Source: Oscillospiraceae bacterium (GTDB lineage Bacteria > Bacillota > Clostridia > Oscillospirales > Ruminococcaceae). From it: 64,000 nucleotides of DNA. Positions within the stretch are counted from its first letter, which is position 1. Every line of letters starts with the position of its first letter. The stretch is from positions 2,666,001-2,730,000 of the forward strand of contig CP107211.1 in NCBI GenBank assembly GCA_025757845.1. The letters are read 5' to 3'. The notes below the pieces were generated by a model, which saw nothing but the letters and a program-made list of their open reading frames with translations, had not been told where the DNA came from and did not search any database. The translations under genes were made by a program, and so were the position numbers. Positions 19,034 through 28,763 of this stretch are shown piece by piece.

Positions 19034-21205
19034 ATGAAGATCATCAAACGCAACGGTGCAGAGGTCCCCTTTGATATTACCAAGATCATCACGGCCGTTA
19101 CCAAGGCCAGCGATTCCGTCGGCGGTCAGAGCCGTCTGACCCGGGAACAGATCACGCAGATCGCCGCGGCTGTGACCGACCAGTGTCAGGCGCTGAACCG
19201 TGCTGTGAGTGTGGAGGAAGTCCAGGATCTGGTAGAGAACCAGCTCATGGACATCCAGGCCCACGATGTGGCCCGGCACTATATCACCTACCGCTATGTG
19301 CAGAGTCTGAAGCGGCAGACCAACACCACCGACGAGCGCATCCTGAGCCTGATCGAGTGCCAGAACGAAGAGGTCAAGCAGGAGAACGCCAACAAGAACC
19401 CCACCGTGAACAGCGTGCAGCGCGACTATATGGCCGGTGAGATCTCCAAGGACCTGACCGCCCGTCTGCTGCTGGACCCGGAGATCGTGAAGGCACATCA
19501 GGAAGGCCTGATCCACTTCCACGATTCCGATTACTTTGCCCAGCACATGCACAACTGCGACCTGGTCAACCTGGAGGATATGCTGCAGAACGGCACGGTC
19601 ATCTCCGGCACCTATATCGAAAAGCCCCACAGCTTTTCCACCGCCTGCAACATTGCCACTCAGATCATTGCACAGGTGGCCTCCAACCAGTACGGCGGTC
19701 AGAGCATCAGCCTGACTCATCTGGCTCCCTTTGTGGACGTCTCCCGCAAGAAGATCGCCGCCGAGGTCGAAGTAGAGATGGAAGGTCTGGACGTCTCCGC
19801 CGAGCGCAAGAAGGAGATCGTGGAGCGCCGCCTGCGCAACGAGATCAACCGCGGCGTGCAGACCATCCAGTATCAGGTGGTCACCCTGATGACCACCAAC
19901 GGTCAGGCCCCCTTCATCACCGTGTTCATGTATCTGGGTGAGGCCCGCAACGCGCAGGAGAAAGCCGACCTGGCCATCATCATTGAGGAAACCATCCGCC
20001 AGCGCTACCAGGGTGTGAAGAACGAGGCCGGTGTGTGGATCACCCCCGCCTTCCCCAAGCTGATCTATGTGCTGGAGGAGGACAACATCCGCCCCGGTAC
20101 TCCTTATTATTATCTGACCGAACTGGCCGCCAAGTGCACCGCCAAGCGCATGGTTCCGGACTACATCTCCGAAAAGAAGATGCTGGAACTCAAGGTGGAC
20201 AAGAACGGCGAGGGCCACTGCTACACCTGCATGGGCTGCCGCAGCTTCCTGACCCCCTATGTGGACCCCGAGACCGGCAAGCCCAAATACTACGGCCGTT
20301 TCAATCAGGGTGTGGTCACCATCAATCTGGTGGACGTTGCCCTGAGTTCTGAGGGCAACTTTGAAAAGTTCTGGAAGATCTTTGACGAGCGTCTGGATCT
20401 GTGCCATCGCGCCCTGCAGGCCCGTCACAAGCGGCTGCTGGGCACCCCCAGTGATGCCGCACCCATCCTGTGGCAGTACGGCGCACTGGCCCGCCTGAAG
20501 AAGGGTGAAAAGATCGACAAGCTGCTGTTCGGCGGCTATTCCACCATCAGCCTGGGTTACGCCGGCCTGTATGAGTGCGTGAAGTATATGACCGGCAAGA
20601 GCCACACCGACGCCGGTGCCAAGCCCTTTGCCCTGAGCGTGATGCAGCACATGAACGACAAGTGCAACCAGTGGAAGAAGGCCGAGAACATGGACTATTC
20701 CCTCTATGGCACCCCGCTGGAGTCCACCACCTATAAGTTCGCCAAGTGCCTGCAGAAGCGGTTTGGCATTGTGCCCGGCATCACCGACAAGAACTATATC
20801 ACCAACAGCTACCACGTCCATGTCTCGGAGCAGATCGACGCCTTTACCAAACTGAAGTTCGAGAGCGACTTCCAGCGTCTGTCCCCGGGCGGTGCCATCA
20901 GCTATGTGGAAGTGCCCAACATGCAGGACAATCTGGAAGCCGTGATGAGCGTGCTGCAGTTCATCTACGACAACATCATGTACGCCGAGTTGAACACCAA
21001 GTCTGATTACTGCCAGTGCTGCGGCTACGACGGCGAGATCAAGATCGTGGAGGATGACGGCAAGCTGGTGTGGGAGTGCCCCAAGTGCGGCAACCGCGAC
21101 CAGAACAAGCTGAACGTTGCCCGCCGCACCTGCGGCTACATCGGCACCCAGTTCTGGAATCAGGGCCGCACCCAGGAGATCAAGGACCGCGTGCTGCATC
21201 TGTAA
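19034..21205 (+). CDS. nrdD: anaerobic ribonucleoside-triphosphate reductase (class III)
   Basis: Oxygen-sensitive glycyl-radical enzyme reducing NTPs to dNTPs. Residues 1-90 form an ATP-cone (KIIKRNGAEVPFD). The C-terminus has a zinc site (CQCC ... CPKC, about 658-680) and the glycyl-radical loop RRTCGYIGTQFW, with the radical Gly near residue 701. At 723 residues the length is normal. The frame is open from 18758, but GGAGGAG precedes the ATG at 19034 and the ATP-cone starts there. It is co-directional with nrdG, which makes its radical. Tandem NrdR-like boxes lie in its promoter. Confidence 0.97.
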   Translation: MKIIKRNGAEVPFDITKIITAVTKASDSVGGQSRLTREQITQIAAAVTDQCQALNRAVSVEEVQDLVENQLMDIQAHDVARHYITYRYVQSLKRQTNTTDERILSLIECQNEEVKQENANKNPTVNSVQRDYMAGEISKDLTARLLLDPEIVKAHQEGLIHFHDSDYFAQHMHNCDLVNLEDMLQNGTVISGTYIEKPHSFSTACNIATQIIAQVASNQYGGQSISLTHLAPFVDVSRKKIAAEVEVEMEGLDVSAERKKEIVERRLRNEINRGVQTIQYQVVTLMTTNGQAPFITVFMYLGEARNAQEKADLAIIIEETIRQRYQGVKNEAGVWITPAFPKLIYVLEEDNIRPGTPYYYLTELAAKCTAKRMVPDYISEKKMLELKVDKNGEGHCYTCMGCRSFLTPYVDPETGKPKYYGRFNQGVVTINLVDVALSSEGNFEKFWKIFDERLDLCHRALQARHKRLLGTPSDAAPILWQYGALARLKKGEKIDKLLFGGYSTISLGYAGLYECVKYMTGKSHTDAGAKPFALSVMQHMNDKCNQWKKAENMDYSLYGTPLESTTYKFAKCLQKRFGIVPGITDKNYITNSYHVHVSEQIDAFTKLKFESDFQRLSPGGAISYVEVPNMQDNLEAVMSVLQFIYDNIMYAELNTKSDYCQCCGYDGEIKIVEDDGKLVWECPKCGNRDQNKLNVARRTCGYIGTQFWNQGRTQEIKDRVLHL

Positions 21206-21232
21206 CCCTCTCAGTCAATGCTTCGCATTGCC

Positions 21233-21258
21233 AGCTCCCCCGAGAGGGGGAGCTTTTT
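21233..21258 (+). terminator. terminator-like hairpin between nrdD and nrdG
   Basis: AGCTCCCCC/GGGGGAGCT stem with a 4-base loop followed by TTTTT, 15 bases before the nrdG start. An overlapping alternative pairing joins CCCTCTC (21207) with GAGAGGG (21242). It may reduce read-through so that less activase than reductase is made. Confidence 0.6.
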
Positions 21259-21272
21259 ATTGGAGTATCACT

Positions 21273-21833
21273 ATGAACTACGCAACCATCAAGTATTACG
21301 ACATTGCCAACGGGCCCGGCGTGCGCACCAGCGTATTTGTTTCCGGCTGCCGCCACCGCTGCCCCGGCTGCTTCAACGCCGTGGCCTGGGATTTTGCCTA
21401 CGGCCAGCCCTTCGACAAGGCCACCCGCAATCAGGTGTTCGCCTCCTGCCAGCCGGACTACATTGCCGGGCTGTCCCTGCTGGGCGGCGAGCCCTTTGAG
21501 CCGGAAAACCAGCGGGAGCTGCTGCCCTTTGTGCGCAACTTCAAGGCCCTGTACCCCAACAAAACAGTCTGGTGCTACTCCGGCTACACCTGGGAGCAGC
21601 TCACCGGCAAAGAGCCCTGCGCCGCCCGGTGCGAGGTGACCGATGAGCTGCTGCAGCTGCTGGATGTGCTGGTGGACGGTGAATTCGTGCAGGCAAAGCA
21701 CGACATCTCCCTGCGCTTCCGCGGCAGCAGCAACCAGCGCCTGCTGGATATGCCCCGGACGCTGGCCGCCGGGCAGCCCGTGTGGTGGGAGGACGAAGCC
21801 GTGTTTGCCACCCACACCATGGACCGGAACTAA
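21273..21833 (+). CDS. nrdG: anaerobic ribonucleotide reductase activating protein
   Basis: Radical-SAM activase that installs the glycyl radical in NrdD. It has 186 residues. The [4Fe-4S] cluster motif CRHRCPGC (CxxxCxxC) lies at about 27-34, and LLGGEPFEPEN follows at about 73-83. The start ATG at 21273 is preceded by TTGGAG, giving the normal N-terminus MNYATIKYYDIANGPG; upstream in-frame extension is noncoding. A bidirectional terminator follows. Confidence 0.95.
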   Translation: MNYATIKYYDIANGPGVRTSVFVSGCRHRCPGCFNAVAWDFAYGQPFDKATRNQVFASCQPDYIAGLSLLGGEPFEPENQRELLPFVRNFKALYPNKTVWCYSGYTWEQLTGKEPCAARCEVTDELLQLLDVLVDGEFVQAKHDISLRFRGSSNQRLLDMPRTLAAGQPVWWEDEAVFATHTMDRN

Positions 21834-21841
21834 AAAAGAAG

Positions 21842-21896
21842 AACGCCCCGGTTTTCCACAGCGCAGGCAGAGCCTGGTGGAAAACCGGGGCGTTTT
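21842..21896. terminator. bidirectional terminator after nrdG
   Basis: Perfect 18-base stem (AACGCCCCGGTTTTCCAC and complement) with a 17-base loop and a T4 exit. It is shared with the convergent antiporter gene. Confidence 0.8.
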
Positions 21897-21907
21897 GTGG
21901 TTCAGAT

Positions 21908-23206
21908 TCAACCCTGGACAGATACGGGTTCCTTGGGCTTGTTCTCCACACGGGCGTTGGTGCGGCCCTCCGGGCGGATCTCGCCGGCAGCCGTCAGAGC
22001 CATCCGGGTCAGGGTGGGGCCTACCAGCTCATACACCAGCACCGAGAACAGCACCACGTTCCGGACCATGTGTCCGTCGGAAAGCTGGGCAGCCTCTGCG
22101 GCCATGCCCAGGGCTACGCCAGCCTGGGGCAGCAGGGTGATGCCCAGATACTTCTGGATGCTGGGGCTGCACTTGGTGGCACGGCAGCTGGCATAGGCAC
22201 CGCTGATCTTGCCCAGGGAGCGGCTGGCGATGTACACCACGCCCACCAGCAGCACCAGAGGGTTGGACAGGATGGTCAGGTCCAGCTCTGCGCCGGACAA
22301 CACAAAGAACAGGATGTTGATGGGGGACACCCACCGGTCCAGACGGTCCATCAGCTCCTCCGAGGTGGGGCAGACGTTGCAGAACACGGTGCCGGTCATC
22401 ATGCACACCAGCAGCAGGGAGAAGCCGCAGCGCACGCCGCCTACCTCAACCTCCAGAAGGGAAACACCCACCGTCAGCAGCACAAAGGCCACCGACAGGC
22501 TCATGCGCTTGGACCGGGAGTGGAAGTAGACCTCCAGCAGGTTCAGCAGGTAACCGGCAACGGCACCCAGCAGCAGGGACAGCAGGATCTCCATGAGAGG
22601 CTCCACCACCACGCTGAGCAGGTCCATGTGGCCCTGCTCCAGGGCATTGGCCACCCCGTAGGAGGCCGAGAACAGCACCAGGCCCACAGCGTCGTCAATG
22701 GCGACCACCATCAGCAGCAGGTGGGTCAGGGGGCCCTTGGCCTTATACTGCTTGACCACCATCAGGGTGGCAGCCGGGGCCGTGGCTGCGGCAATGGAGC
22801 CCAGGGTAATAGCGGACGCCAGGGACAGCACCTGGGGGAACAGCAGATGCACCCCCACCAGGGCCACGTCCACCAGGGCGGTGGTGATCACCGCCTGGGC
22901 GATGCCCACGGTAATGGCCTGCTGGCCCATGCTCCGCAGGGAGCTGAGCCGGAACTCGTTGCCGATGACAAAGGCGATAAAGCCCAGAGCCACCTGGGTG
23001 ACTACGCCGTAGCCCTCCACCTGCTCCAGGGAGCCAAAGCCGATGCCCAGGCCGCTGAGGCCCAGCCGCCCCAGCACAAAGGGGCCCAGCAGCAGCCCGG
23101 CCACCAGATAGGACGTGACCGCCGGAAGATTTACCGCCTTGGCCAAACGGGACATGAGCAGGCCTGCGATCAGAGCGATCGACAGGCAGATAAGCATTTG
23201 TTCCAT
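21908..23206 (-). CDS. CPA2-type cation:proton antiporter (KefB/NapA-like)
   Basis: Integral membrane exchanger of 432 residues with about 12 hydrophobic segments. Family signs are the N-terminal LPAVTSYLVAGLLLGP segment and the mid-protein AIDDAVGLVLF (about 180-190) with paired Asp residues, the ion-binding motif of electrogenic CPA2 members. No TrkA-N regulatory domain follows; only a 25-residue charged tail does. The frame opens at 23248, but AGGAG precedes the ATG at 23206. It could exchange Na+ or K+ for H+. Confidence 0.85.
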   Translation of the reverse strand: MEQMLICLSIALIAGLLMSRLAKAVNLPAVTSYLVAGLLLGPFVLGRLGLSGLGIGFGSLEQVEGYGVVTQVALGFIAFVIGNEFRLSSLRSMGQQAITVGIAQAVITTALVDVALVGVHLLFPQVLSLASAITLGSIAAATAPAATLMVVKQYKAKGPLTHLLLMVVAIDDAVGLVLFSASYGVANALEQGHMDLLSVVVEPLMEILLSLLLGAVAGYLLNLLEVYFHSRSKRMSLSVAFVLLTVGVSLLEVEVGGVRCGFSLLLVCMMTGTVFCNVCPTSEELMDRLDRWVSPINILFFVLSGAELDLTILSNPLVLLVGVVYIASRSLGKISGAYASCRATKCSPSIQKYLGITLLPQAGVALGMAAEAAQLSDGHMVRNVVLFSVLVYELVGPTLTRMALTAAGEIRPEGRTNARVENKPKEPVSVQG

Positions 23207-23343
23207 GTGTGTTCTCCTGGGGCAGAGCGGTTCCGCAGCCTGCCCCATTTCCTCCTTATTTTATGAACTTCTCATTCCAGGGCCGTGCAGGAAAGGGAAT
23301 GCGCCCAGGGGAAACCTGCACGACAAAAAACGCATACTATATC

Positions 23344-23372
23344 AGTATACTCTCCGCCAAAAGAAAAAGCAA
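23344..23372 (-). promoter_or_regulatory. antiporter promoter
   Basis: Minus-strand -35 TTGCTT (23372-23367), 17-base spacer and -10 TATACT (23349-23344). Confidence 0.55.
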
Positions 23373-23410
23373 CCATTCACCGCACTTTTATGAAAAATCA
23401 AGGCGAACAG

Positions 23411-23440
23411 CAAAAAAGCTCCCCCGACATCGGGGGAGCA
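23411..23440 (-). terminator. terminator after glycosyltransferase
   Basis: On the minus strand, GCTCCCCCGA pairs with TCGGGGGAGC and is followed by TTTTTTG. It lies 23 bases after the glycosyltransferase stop. Confidence 0.8.
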
Positions 23441-23462
23441 AGAGACACCGCAGTGCCTATCC

Positions 23463-24491
23463 TTAGTTGAATTTGAACAGCTTCCGGGCCAGACGATAGC
23501 ACCCCAGCACCACTTTGTCGCCGCCGGGGACGCTCACATTGGTCACACCGCCCAGGCTCAGCACCACCGAGCGGTACACCTTGGGGCTCACATGGTCCTT
23601 CAGGTACTGCCACAGTTCCTTCTTTTTGGTGTAGGCCTCCGGGGTGCCGTCCAGCAGCAGGAAGATGTCGCTGACGGTCATCATCATGGACAGGTAGTGG
23701 AGCATATAGGCCCGCAGACGCTTTTCATGCTGCAGGGCATCCAGATCCTGACAGTCGATCATGTGCCTGGTGACCCGCAGCTGCTGGTCCACCCGCTTTA
23801 CCATGACGCTCTCGTTGACGCTCTGGTCTGCACGGCCGATGAAGTAACGGTACAGGTCCAGGTCCATATAATACATGCTCTTGACATAGGGCAGGGGCTG
23901 GTACACAAAGATGTTGTCCACATAGAAGGTGTGCTTGGGCAGCACCATGCCGCACTGACGCAGCACCTGGGTGCGGTACATCACCGAGTGCATCAGCAGG
24001 TTCTGGTCCGGGCGGAAGTGGCCCACATGCATCCAGCTGAACAGCCGGTTCTGCGGGAACACATTGGTGTAGTGCACGGTATGGCTGGTGCCGTCCTCCA
24101 CATGCTCATACACATAGTTGCAGATCATCAGGTCCGGGGCGGTGTGGTGCTCCACCAGAACCGCCAGCTTATCCAGCACCTTTTTCAGGGCCTCGGTGTC
24201 CAGCCAGTCGTCACTGTCCACCACCTTGTAGTACAGGCCCGTGGCGTTGCGGATGCCCTGGTTCACGCCCTCGCCGTGGCCGCCGTTCTCCTGATGGATG
24301 GCCTTGACGATGGTGGGGTACTTGGCGGCGTATTCGTCGCAGATGGCAGGGGTCTCGTCCTTGACCGAACCGTCATCCACCAGAATGATCTCGGCCCGCT
24401 CGCCGGCAGACAGCAGCGTCTCGATGCAGTGGCGCATATAAGCCGCCGAGTTGTAGCAGGGCACGGCAAAGGTAATGAGTTTCTGGTCCAT
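23463..24491 (-). CDS. family 2 glycosyltransferase
   Basis: GT-A fold transferase of 342 residues. The N-terminus reads ITFAVPCYNSAAYM, the nucleotide-binding LVDDGSVKDE lies at about 37-46, and the metal-binding DSDDW at about 92-96. The C-terminal 200 residues contain aromatic-rich helical segments but no clear membrane helices. Acceptor and sugar are unknown; a surface glycan or teichoic acid role is possible. It is monocistronic. Confidence 0.88.
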   Translation of the reverse strand: MDQKLITFAVPCYNSAAYMRHCIETLLSAGERAEIILVDDGSVKDETPAICDEYAAKYPTIVKAIHQENGGHGEGVNQGIRNATGLYYKVVDSDDWLDTEALKKVLDKLAVLVEHHTAPDLMICNYVYEHVEDGTSHTVHYTNVFPQNRLFSWMHVGHFRPDQNLLMHSVMYRTQVLRQCGMVLPKHTFYVDNIFVYQPLPYVKSMYYMDLDLYRYFIGRADQSVNESVMVKRVDQQLRVTRHMIDCQDLDALQHEKRLRAYMLHYLSMMMTVSDIFLLLDGTPEAYTKKKELWQYLKDHVSPKVYRSVVLSLGGVTNVSVPGGDKVVLGCYRLARKLFKFN

Positions 24492-24566
24492 ATTCTAAAT
24501 TGCTCCTTTAAATTCGATTTGCAGTTTCGGCGCACCGGGGGCCGCCGGATGGAGATATGTGTTCTT

Positions 24567-24575
24567 ATTATAGCA
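24567..24575 (-). promoter_or_regulatory. extended -10 promoter for glycosyltransferase
   Basis: Minus-strand TGCTATAAT, an extended -10 of the TGnTATAAT type, about 75 bases before the start codon. The -35 is poor. Confidence 0.5.
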
Positions 24576-24675
24576 TTTTCAATCCTGAAAAGCTATGCCC
24601 GCCCCCAGATATCCCAGATTTTTCGCACCGTTCGGTTCAATGTGGTGTTTTTCTGTGCGCGCAGACACGGTTTTG

Positions 24676-24684
24676 TGGTATACT
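24676..24684 (+). promoter_or_regulatory. extended -10 promoter for recQ
   Basis: TGGTATACT (TGn plus TATACT), 57 bases before the recQ start; the -35 is not conserved. Confidence 0.5.
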
Positions 24685-24741
24685 GGTAGCGTTTTGAGCA
24701 CTCCGCGCACTGCGCGTTCACTGATTATAACGGAGGAAACC

Positions 24742-26322
24742 ATGGAAACCCCGCACAGCATCCTGAAAAAATTTTTTGGCTACGACAGCTTCCGCCCCGG
24801 GCAGGAGCAGATCGTGCAGCGCCTGCTGGCCGGGCAGGACGTGCTGGCCGTGATGCCCACCGGTGCCGGTAAGTCCATCTGCTATCAGGTGCCCGCCCTG
24901 CTGCTGCCGGGCATCACGCTGGTGGTGTCGCCGCTGGTGAGTCTGATGAAGGATCAGGTGGGAGCTCTTGTGCAGGCCGGTGTGGCAGCGGCTTTTCTGA
25001 ACAACAGCCTCACCGACAACCAGAAAGCCCTGATGCTACACCGCGCCCGCGAGGGCTGGTATAAGATCATCTATGTGGCCCCGGAGCGGCTGGAAATGCC
25101 AGGCTTCCAGCGCTTTGTGCAGGAGCAGCAGATCAGCATGGTCACGGTGGACGAGGCCCACTGCATCAGCCAGTGGGGGCAGGACTTCCGCCCCAGCTAC
25201 CTGCGCATCCAGGCCTTCGTGGACAGCCTGCCCACCCGGCCGGTGGTGGGCGCATTCACGGCCACCGCCACCGCTCATGTGCGGGATGACATCCGTACCC
25301 ATCTTGCCCTGCGCGATCCCTATGAGGTGACTGCCAGCTTCGACCGGCCCAACCTTTACTTTGCCACCCAGCGGGCCCTGCCCAGCGAAAAGCCTCGCCG
25401 CCTGCTGGAACTGGTGCTGCAGGAGGGCAATAACGCCGGTATCGTCTATTGCAGCACCACAAAACAGGTGGATGAGACTGCCCGCCTGCTGCAGAGCCGG
25501 GGCATCCGGGCGGCGGCCTACCACGCCAAGCTGGACGCCGACACCCGCCGCAGGAATCAGGATGATTTCCTCTACGACCGGGTGCAGGTGATGGTGGCCA
25601 CCAACGCCTTTGGCATGGGCATCGACAAGCCCAATGTGCGGTTCGTCATCCATTATAATATGCCCAAGGATCTGGAGAGCTATTATCAGGAGGCCGGCCG
25701 TGCCGGGCGGGACGGTCAGCCCTCCCGCTGCACCCTGCTGTACTCCGGCACCGATGTGCGTACCATCCGTTTCTTCATCGACAAGGAGCTGGAAGCCGAC
25801 AACGGCCTGCCTGCCGACGTCAAGGCCGAAGCCGCCCGCAAGGCCGAAGAGCGGCTCAAGTATATGACCTTCTATTCCACTACCCCGAAGTGCCTGCGGG
25901 GCTTTTTGCTGGAATACTTCGGCGAGGCCGCACCGAAAAAATGCGGCAACTGCTCCTGCTGTCTGGCAGCAGAGCAGGAAGCACAGCTGCAGCTGGAAAC
26001 CTCCCGGCGGCGTGCGGCCGACAACGCCCACCGGCTGGAAAAGCCCCGCCGCACCAAGTCCACCGCCGGGGCCGCCCCGCTCAGCGAGGCCGACGAAAAA
26101 CTGCTGAATGCCCTGTACGCCCAGCGCAAACGGCTGGCCGGCAAGCAGAATGTGCCTGCCTTTATGGTGTTCAGCGACGCCACTTTGCGGGAGATGGTGG
26201 AGAAAAAGCCTCTCAGTCTGGACGAGCTGCTGAACATCAGCGGCGTGGGCGAAAAGAAGGCCGCCCGCTACGGCACCACCTTCCTGCGCCTCATCGAAGA
26301 TGCGGTGGAAAACCGGGAATGA
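24742..26322 (+). CDS. recQ: ATP-dependent DNA helicase RecQ
   Basis: 3'-5' helicase for recombination and fork repair, 526 residues. The order is motif 0 (FRPGQEQIV), Walker A PTGAGKS, DEAH in VDEAHCISQWG, motif VI QEAGRAGRDGQ, and a RecQ zinc site with CLRGFLLEYF then CGNCSCC. A C-terminal HRDC domain begins near residue 440 and contains LLNISGVGEKKAARYG. The frame opens at 24595, but GGAGGAAAC precedes the ATG at 24742 and the protein then starts exactly at the RecQ N-terminus. It is shorter than 600-residue RecQs because the winged-helix region between zinc site and HRDC is reduced. Confidence 0.94.
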   Translation: METPHSILKKFFGYDSFRPGQEQIVQRLLAGQDVLAVMPTGAGKSICYQVPALLLPGITLVVSPLVSLMKDQVGALVQAGVAAAFLNNSLTDNQKALMLHRAREGWYKIIYVAPERLEMPGFQRFVQEQQISMVTVDEAHCISQWGQDFRPSYLRIQAFVDSLPTRPVVGAFTATATAHVRDDIRTHLALRDPYEVTASFDRPNLYFATQRALPSEKPRRLLELVLQEGNNAGIVYCSTTKQVDETARLLQSRGIRAAAYHAKLDADTRRRNQDDFLYDRVQVMVATNAFGMGIDKPNVRFVIHYNMPKDLESYYQEAGRAGRDGQPSRCTLLYSGTDVRTIRFFIDKELEADNGLPADVKAEAARKAEERLKYMTFYSTTPKCLRGFLLEYFGEAAPKKCGNCSCCLAAEQEAQLQLETSRRRAADNAHRLEKPRRTKSTAGAAPLSEADEKLLNALYAQRKRLAGKQNVPAFMVFSDATLREMVEKKPLSLDELLNISGVGEKKAARYGTTFLRLIEDAVENRE

Positions 26323-26348
26323 GCCTCCCCGCTCCCCTTCCGACAAAA

Positions 26349-26378
26349 GAAAAAAGGCTCCCCCAAGGGGAGCCTTTC
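26349..26378. terminator. bidirectional terminator between recQ and clpE
   Basis: GGCTCCCC/GGGGAGCC hairpin with an A-run on the left and TTT on the right. The stronger U-tract is on the minus strand, ending the clpE transcript. Confidence 0.75.
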
Positions 26379-26423
26379 GTGTACCCTGTCGTGCAGCCCA
26401 TCCGGGCCGCGGCAGGGTGTTTT

Positions 26424-28730
26424 TTAGTTCAGTATGATCTCGCCGTTCTCGTCGGCATCCACCACAAGGGTGCTGCCGGAGGCCAGGGTGCCGTCGATGA
26501 GCTTTTCGGCGGCGGGGTCCTCCACGGCCTTGCGGATGACACGGCGCAGGTCGCGGGCACCAAACTTGCCGCCCTCGCTCTTCTTCACCAGTGCCTTGAG
26601 GGCCGCCGGAGTATAGCGGTAGGCGATGCCCTTGGCGTCCATGCCGGGCTTGTACTCGTCCAGCATCAGGGCTGCAATGCCCTGCAGGGTCTCCTCGCTC
26701 AGGGGCTTGAAGGTGATCACCTCGTCCACACGGCCCAGGAACTCCGGCCGCAGGAACTGTGCCAGCGCCTTGCGGGTCTTTTCGGCACTGCGCTGCTCTT
26801 CGCTCTTGTTGAAGCCCAGGCTGCTGGTGCTCTGGTCGCTGCTGCCCGCGTTGGAGGTCATGCAGATGACCGTGTTGGAAAAGTCCACCGTGCGGCCCTG
26901 GGCGTCGTTGATCTTGCCTTCGTCCAAGATCTGCAGCAGGATGTTCATCACGTCCGGGTGGGCCTTTTCGATCTCGTCAAACAACACCACGCTGTAGGGG
27001 CGGCGGCGCACCTTCTCGGTGAGCTGACCGGCCTCCTCATAGCCCACATAGCCCGGAGGCGAACCGATCATACGGGACACCGCGTATTTTTCCATATACT
27101 CGCTCATGTCCAGACGGATCAGCGGATCCGGGCCGTCGAACAGCTGGTTTGCCAGCTGCTTGACCAGCTCGGTCTTGCCCACGCCGGTGGGGCCCACAAA
27201 GATGAAGCTGGCCGGACGGCGGCGGCCGGACAGGTCGGCGCGGCTGCGCTTGATGGCCTGCGCCACCAGATGCACAGCCTCGTCCTGCCCGACGATCTTC
27301 TTTTTCAGCTCATTTTCCAACCCGGCCAGCTTGGCGAACTCACTCTCGCGGATCTTCACCGCCGGGATACCGGTCCACAGCTCGATGACCTTGGCCACGT
27401 CATCCATGGTCACCTGGATCTCACTGGCGGCTGCCTGCTTGGCGGGCAGCTCGGCTTCCAGCTTGGCGATGCGGGTCTTGCGCTCCGCCACCCGCTCATA
27501 GTCGATGGGCTCGTTGACGTCCGCCGTCTCCATATCCGATTCTTCCTGCTTCAGGGCGTCCAGCTCCTTCTGCATGCCCAGATACTCAGAGATGACCGGG
27601 TGGGCCAGATTGCAGCAGGCGCAGGCTTCGTCCAGCAGGTCGATGGCCTTGTCGGGCAGATAGCGGTCAGTGATGTAGCGTTCGCTCAGGGTGACGGTGG
27701 CGCTCAGCACGTCGGCGGGCACCTGCACATGGTGATGCTGCTCGTAGTAGTGCTTGATGCCGTTCATCACGGCCAGCGTGTCGGCCACGCTGGGTTCCTC
27801 CACCCGCACGGGCTGGAAGCGGCGCTCCAGTGCCTGATCCTTCTCGATGTACTTGCGGTACTCGGTAAAGGTGGTGGCACCGATCACCTGGATCTCGCCG
27901 CGGGACAGGGCGGGCTTGAGGATGTTGCCCGCGTTCATGGCACCCTCGCTCTCACCGGCAGAGGTGATGGTGTGGATCTCGTCGATGAACAGGATCACGT
28001 TCCCGGCTGCCTTCACCTCGCCCAGCAGGCCCTTGACCCGCTGCTCAAACTGGCCGCGGAACTGGGTGCCCGCCACCAGACTGGTGAGGTCCAGCAGATA
28101 GATCTCCTTGTCCTGCAGGCCGATGGGCACATCGCCCTTGGCAATGCGCTCGGCAATGCCCTCGGCAATGGCCGTCTTGCCCACACCGGCTTCGCCGATG
28201 AGGCAGGGGTTGTTCTTCTGGCGGCGGCTCAGGATCTGGATGGTGCGGTAGATCTCGCGGTCACGGCCGATGATATCATCCAGTTTGCCTTCCCGCGCCT
28301 TGCGGGTCAGGTTCTCACAATAGGTATCCAGGAATTTGCGTTTGGGAGGCTTTTTGCCGTTCTTGCGGTCGGAGCCCTTTTTGTCGCCGTCCTGTTTTTC
28401 ACTGCTGGTAAAGCCCAGCGGGAAGGTGGCATTGCTGCCGGGGATCAGATCTTCGTCCTCGTCGGGGGCATCCTCGCCGCCCTGGGTCATGTTCATCATC
28501 ATGGAGAGAGGGTTGGAATCGCCCAGCTCTTCCATCATGCTCTCCATCCGGTTTTCCATGTTGTCCAGATCCTGATCCGACATGCCGAACTGCTTCATCA
28601 GATCGTCCACCGGTTTGATGTGCAGCTCCCGCGCACAATGCAGGCAGTAGCCCTCCTGCTTCATCTGGCCATCCACCATCCGCTGGATGAAAATGATGGC
28701 CGGACGTTTCTGGCATCGAATACAGACCAT
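26424..28730 (-). CDS. clpE: ClpE-like AAA+ Clp ATPase
   Basis: Double-ATPase Hsp100 unfoldase, 768 residues, that feeds proteins to ClpP or disaggregates them. Cysteines at 3, 6, 29 and 32 form an N-terminal zinc finger as in ClpE, replacing the ClpC N domain. AAA1 has Walker A GEAGVGKT and AAA2 has [13 protein letters not shown]-like middle segment (about 380-400) separates them. A tripeptide LGF in SSLGFNK occupies the ClpP-docking loop position. The RBS AAGGAGG fits the ATG. It is 33 bases downstream of cvpA on the same strand. No CtsR operator was recognised upstream. Confidence 0.9.
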   Translation of the reverse strand: MVCIRCQKRPAIIFIQRMVDGQMKQEGYCLHCARELHIKPVDDLMKQFGMSDQDLDNMENRMESMMEELGDSNPLSMMMNMTQGGEDAPDEDEDLIPGSNATFPLGFTSSEKQDGDKKGSDRKNGKKPPKRKFLDTYCENLTRKAREGKLDDIIGRDREIYRTIQILSRRQKNNPCLIGEAGVGKTAIAEGIAERIAKGDVPIGLQDKEIYLLDLTSLVAGTQFRGQFEQRVKGLLGEVKAAGNVILFIDEIHTITSAGESEGAMNAGNILKPALSRGEIQVIGATTFTEYRKYIEKDQALERRFQPVRVEEPSVADTLAVMNGIKHYYEQHHHVQVPADVLSATVTLSERYITDRYLPDKAIDLLDEACACCNLAHPVISEYLGMQKELDALKQEESDMETADVNEPIDYERVAERKTRIAKLEAELPAKQAAASEIQVTMDDVAKVIELWTGIPAVKIRESEFAKLAGLENELKKKIVGQDEAVHLVAQAIKRSRADLSGRRRPASFIFVGPTGVGKTELVKQLANQLFDGPDPLIRLDMSEYMEKYAVSRMIGSPPGYVGYEEAGQLTEKVRRRPYSVVLFDEIEKAHPDVMNILLQILDEGKINDAQGRTVDFSNTVICMTSNAGSSDQSTSSLGFNKSEEQRSAEKTRKALAQFLRPEFLGRVDEVITFKPLSEETLQGIAALMLDEYKPGMDAKGIAYRYTPAALKALVKKSEGGKFGARDLRRVIRKAVEDPAAEKLIDGTLASGSTLVVDADENGEIILN

Positions 28731-28763
28731 AGTTCCTCCTTGCTGTTCTCTTCCCGCTCTCTG

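Noticed and set aside
19016..21199. Minus-strand frame of 727 codons opposite nrdD
   Set aside because: Antisense shadow of a highly conserved gene; no family features.
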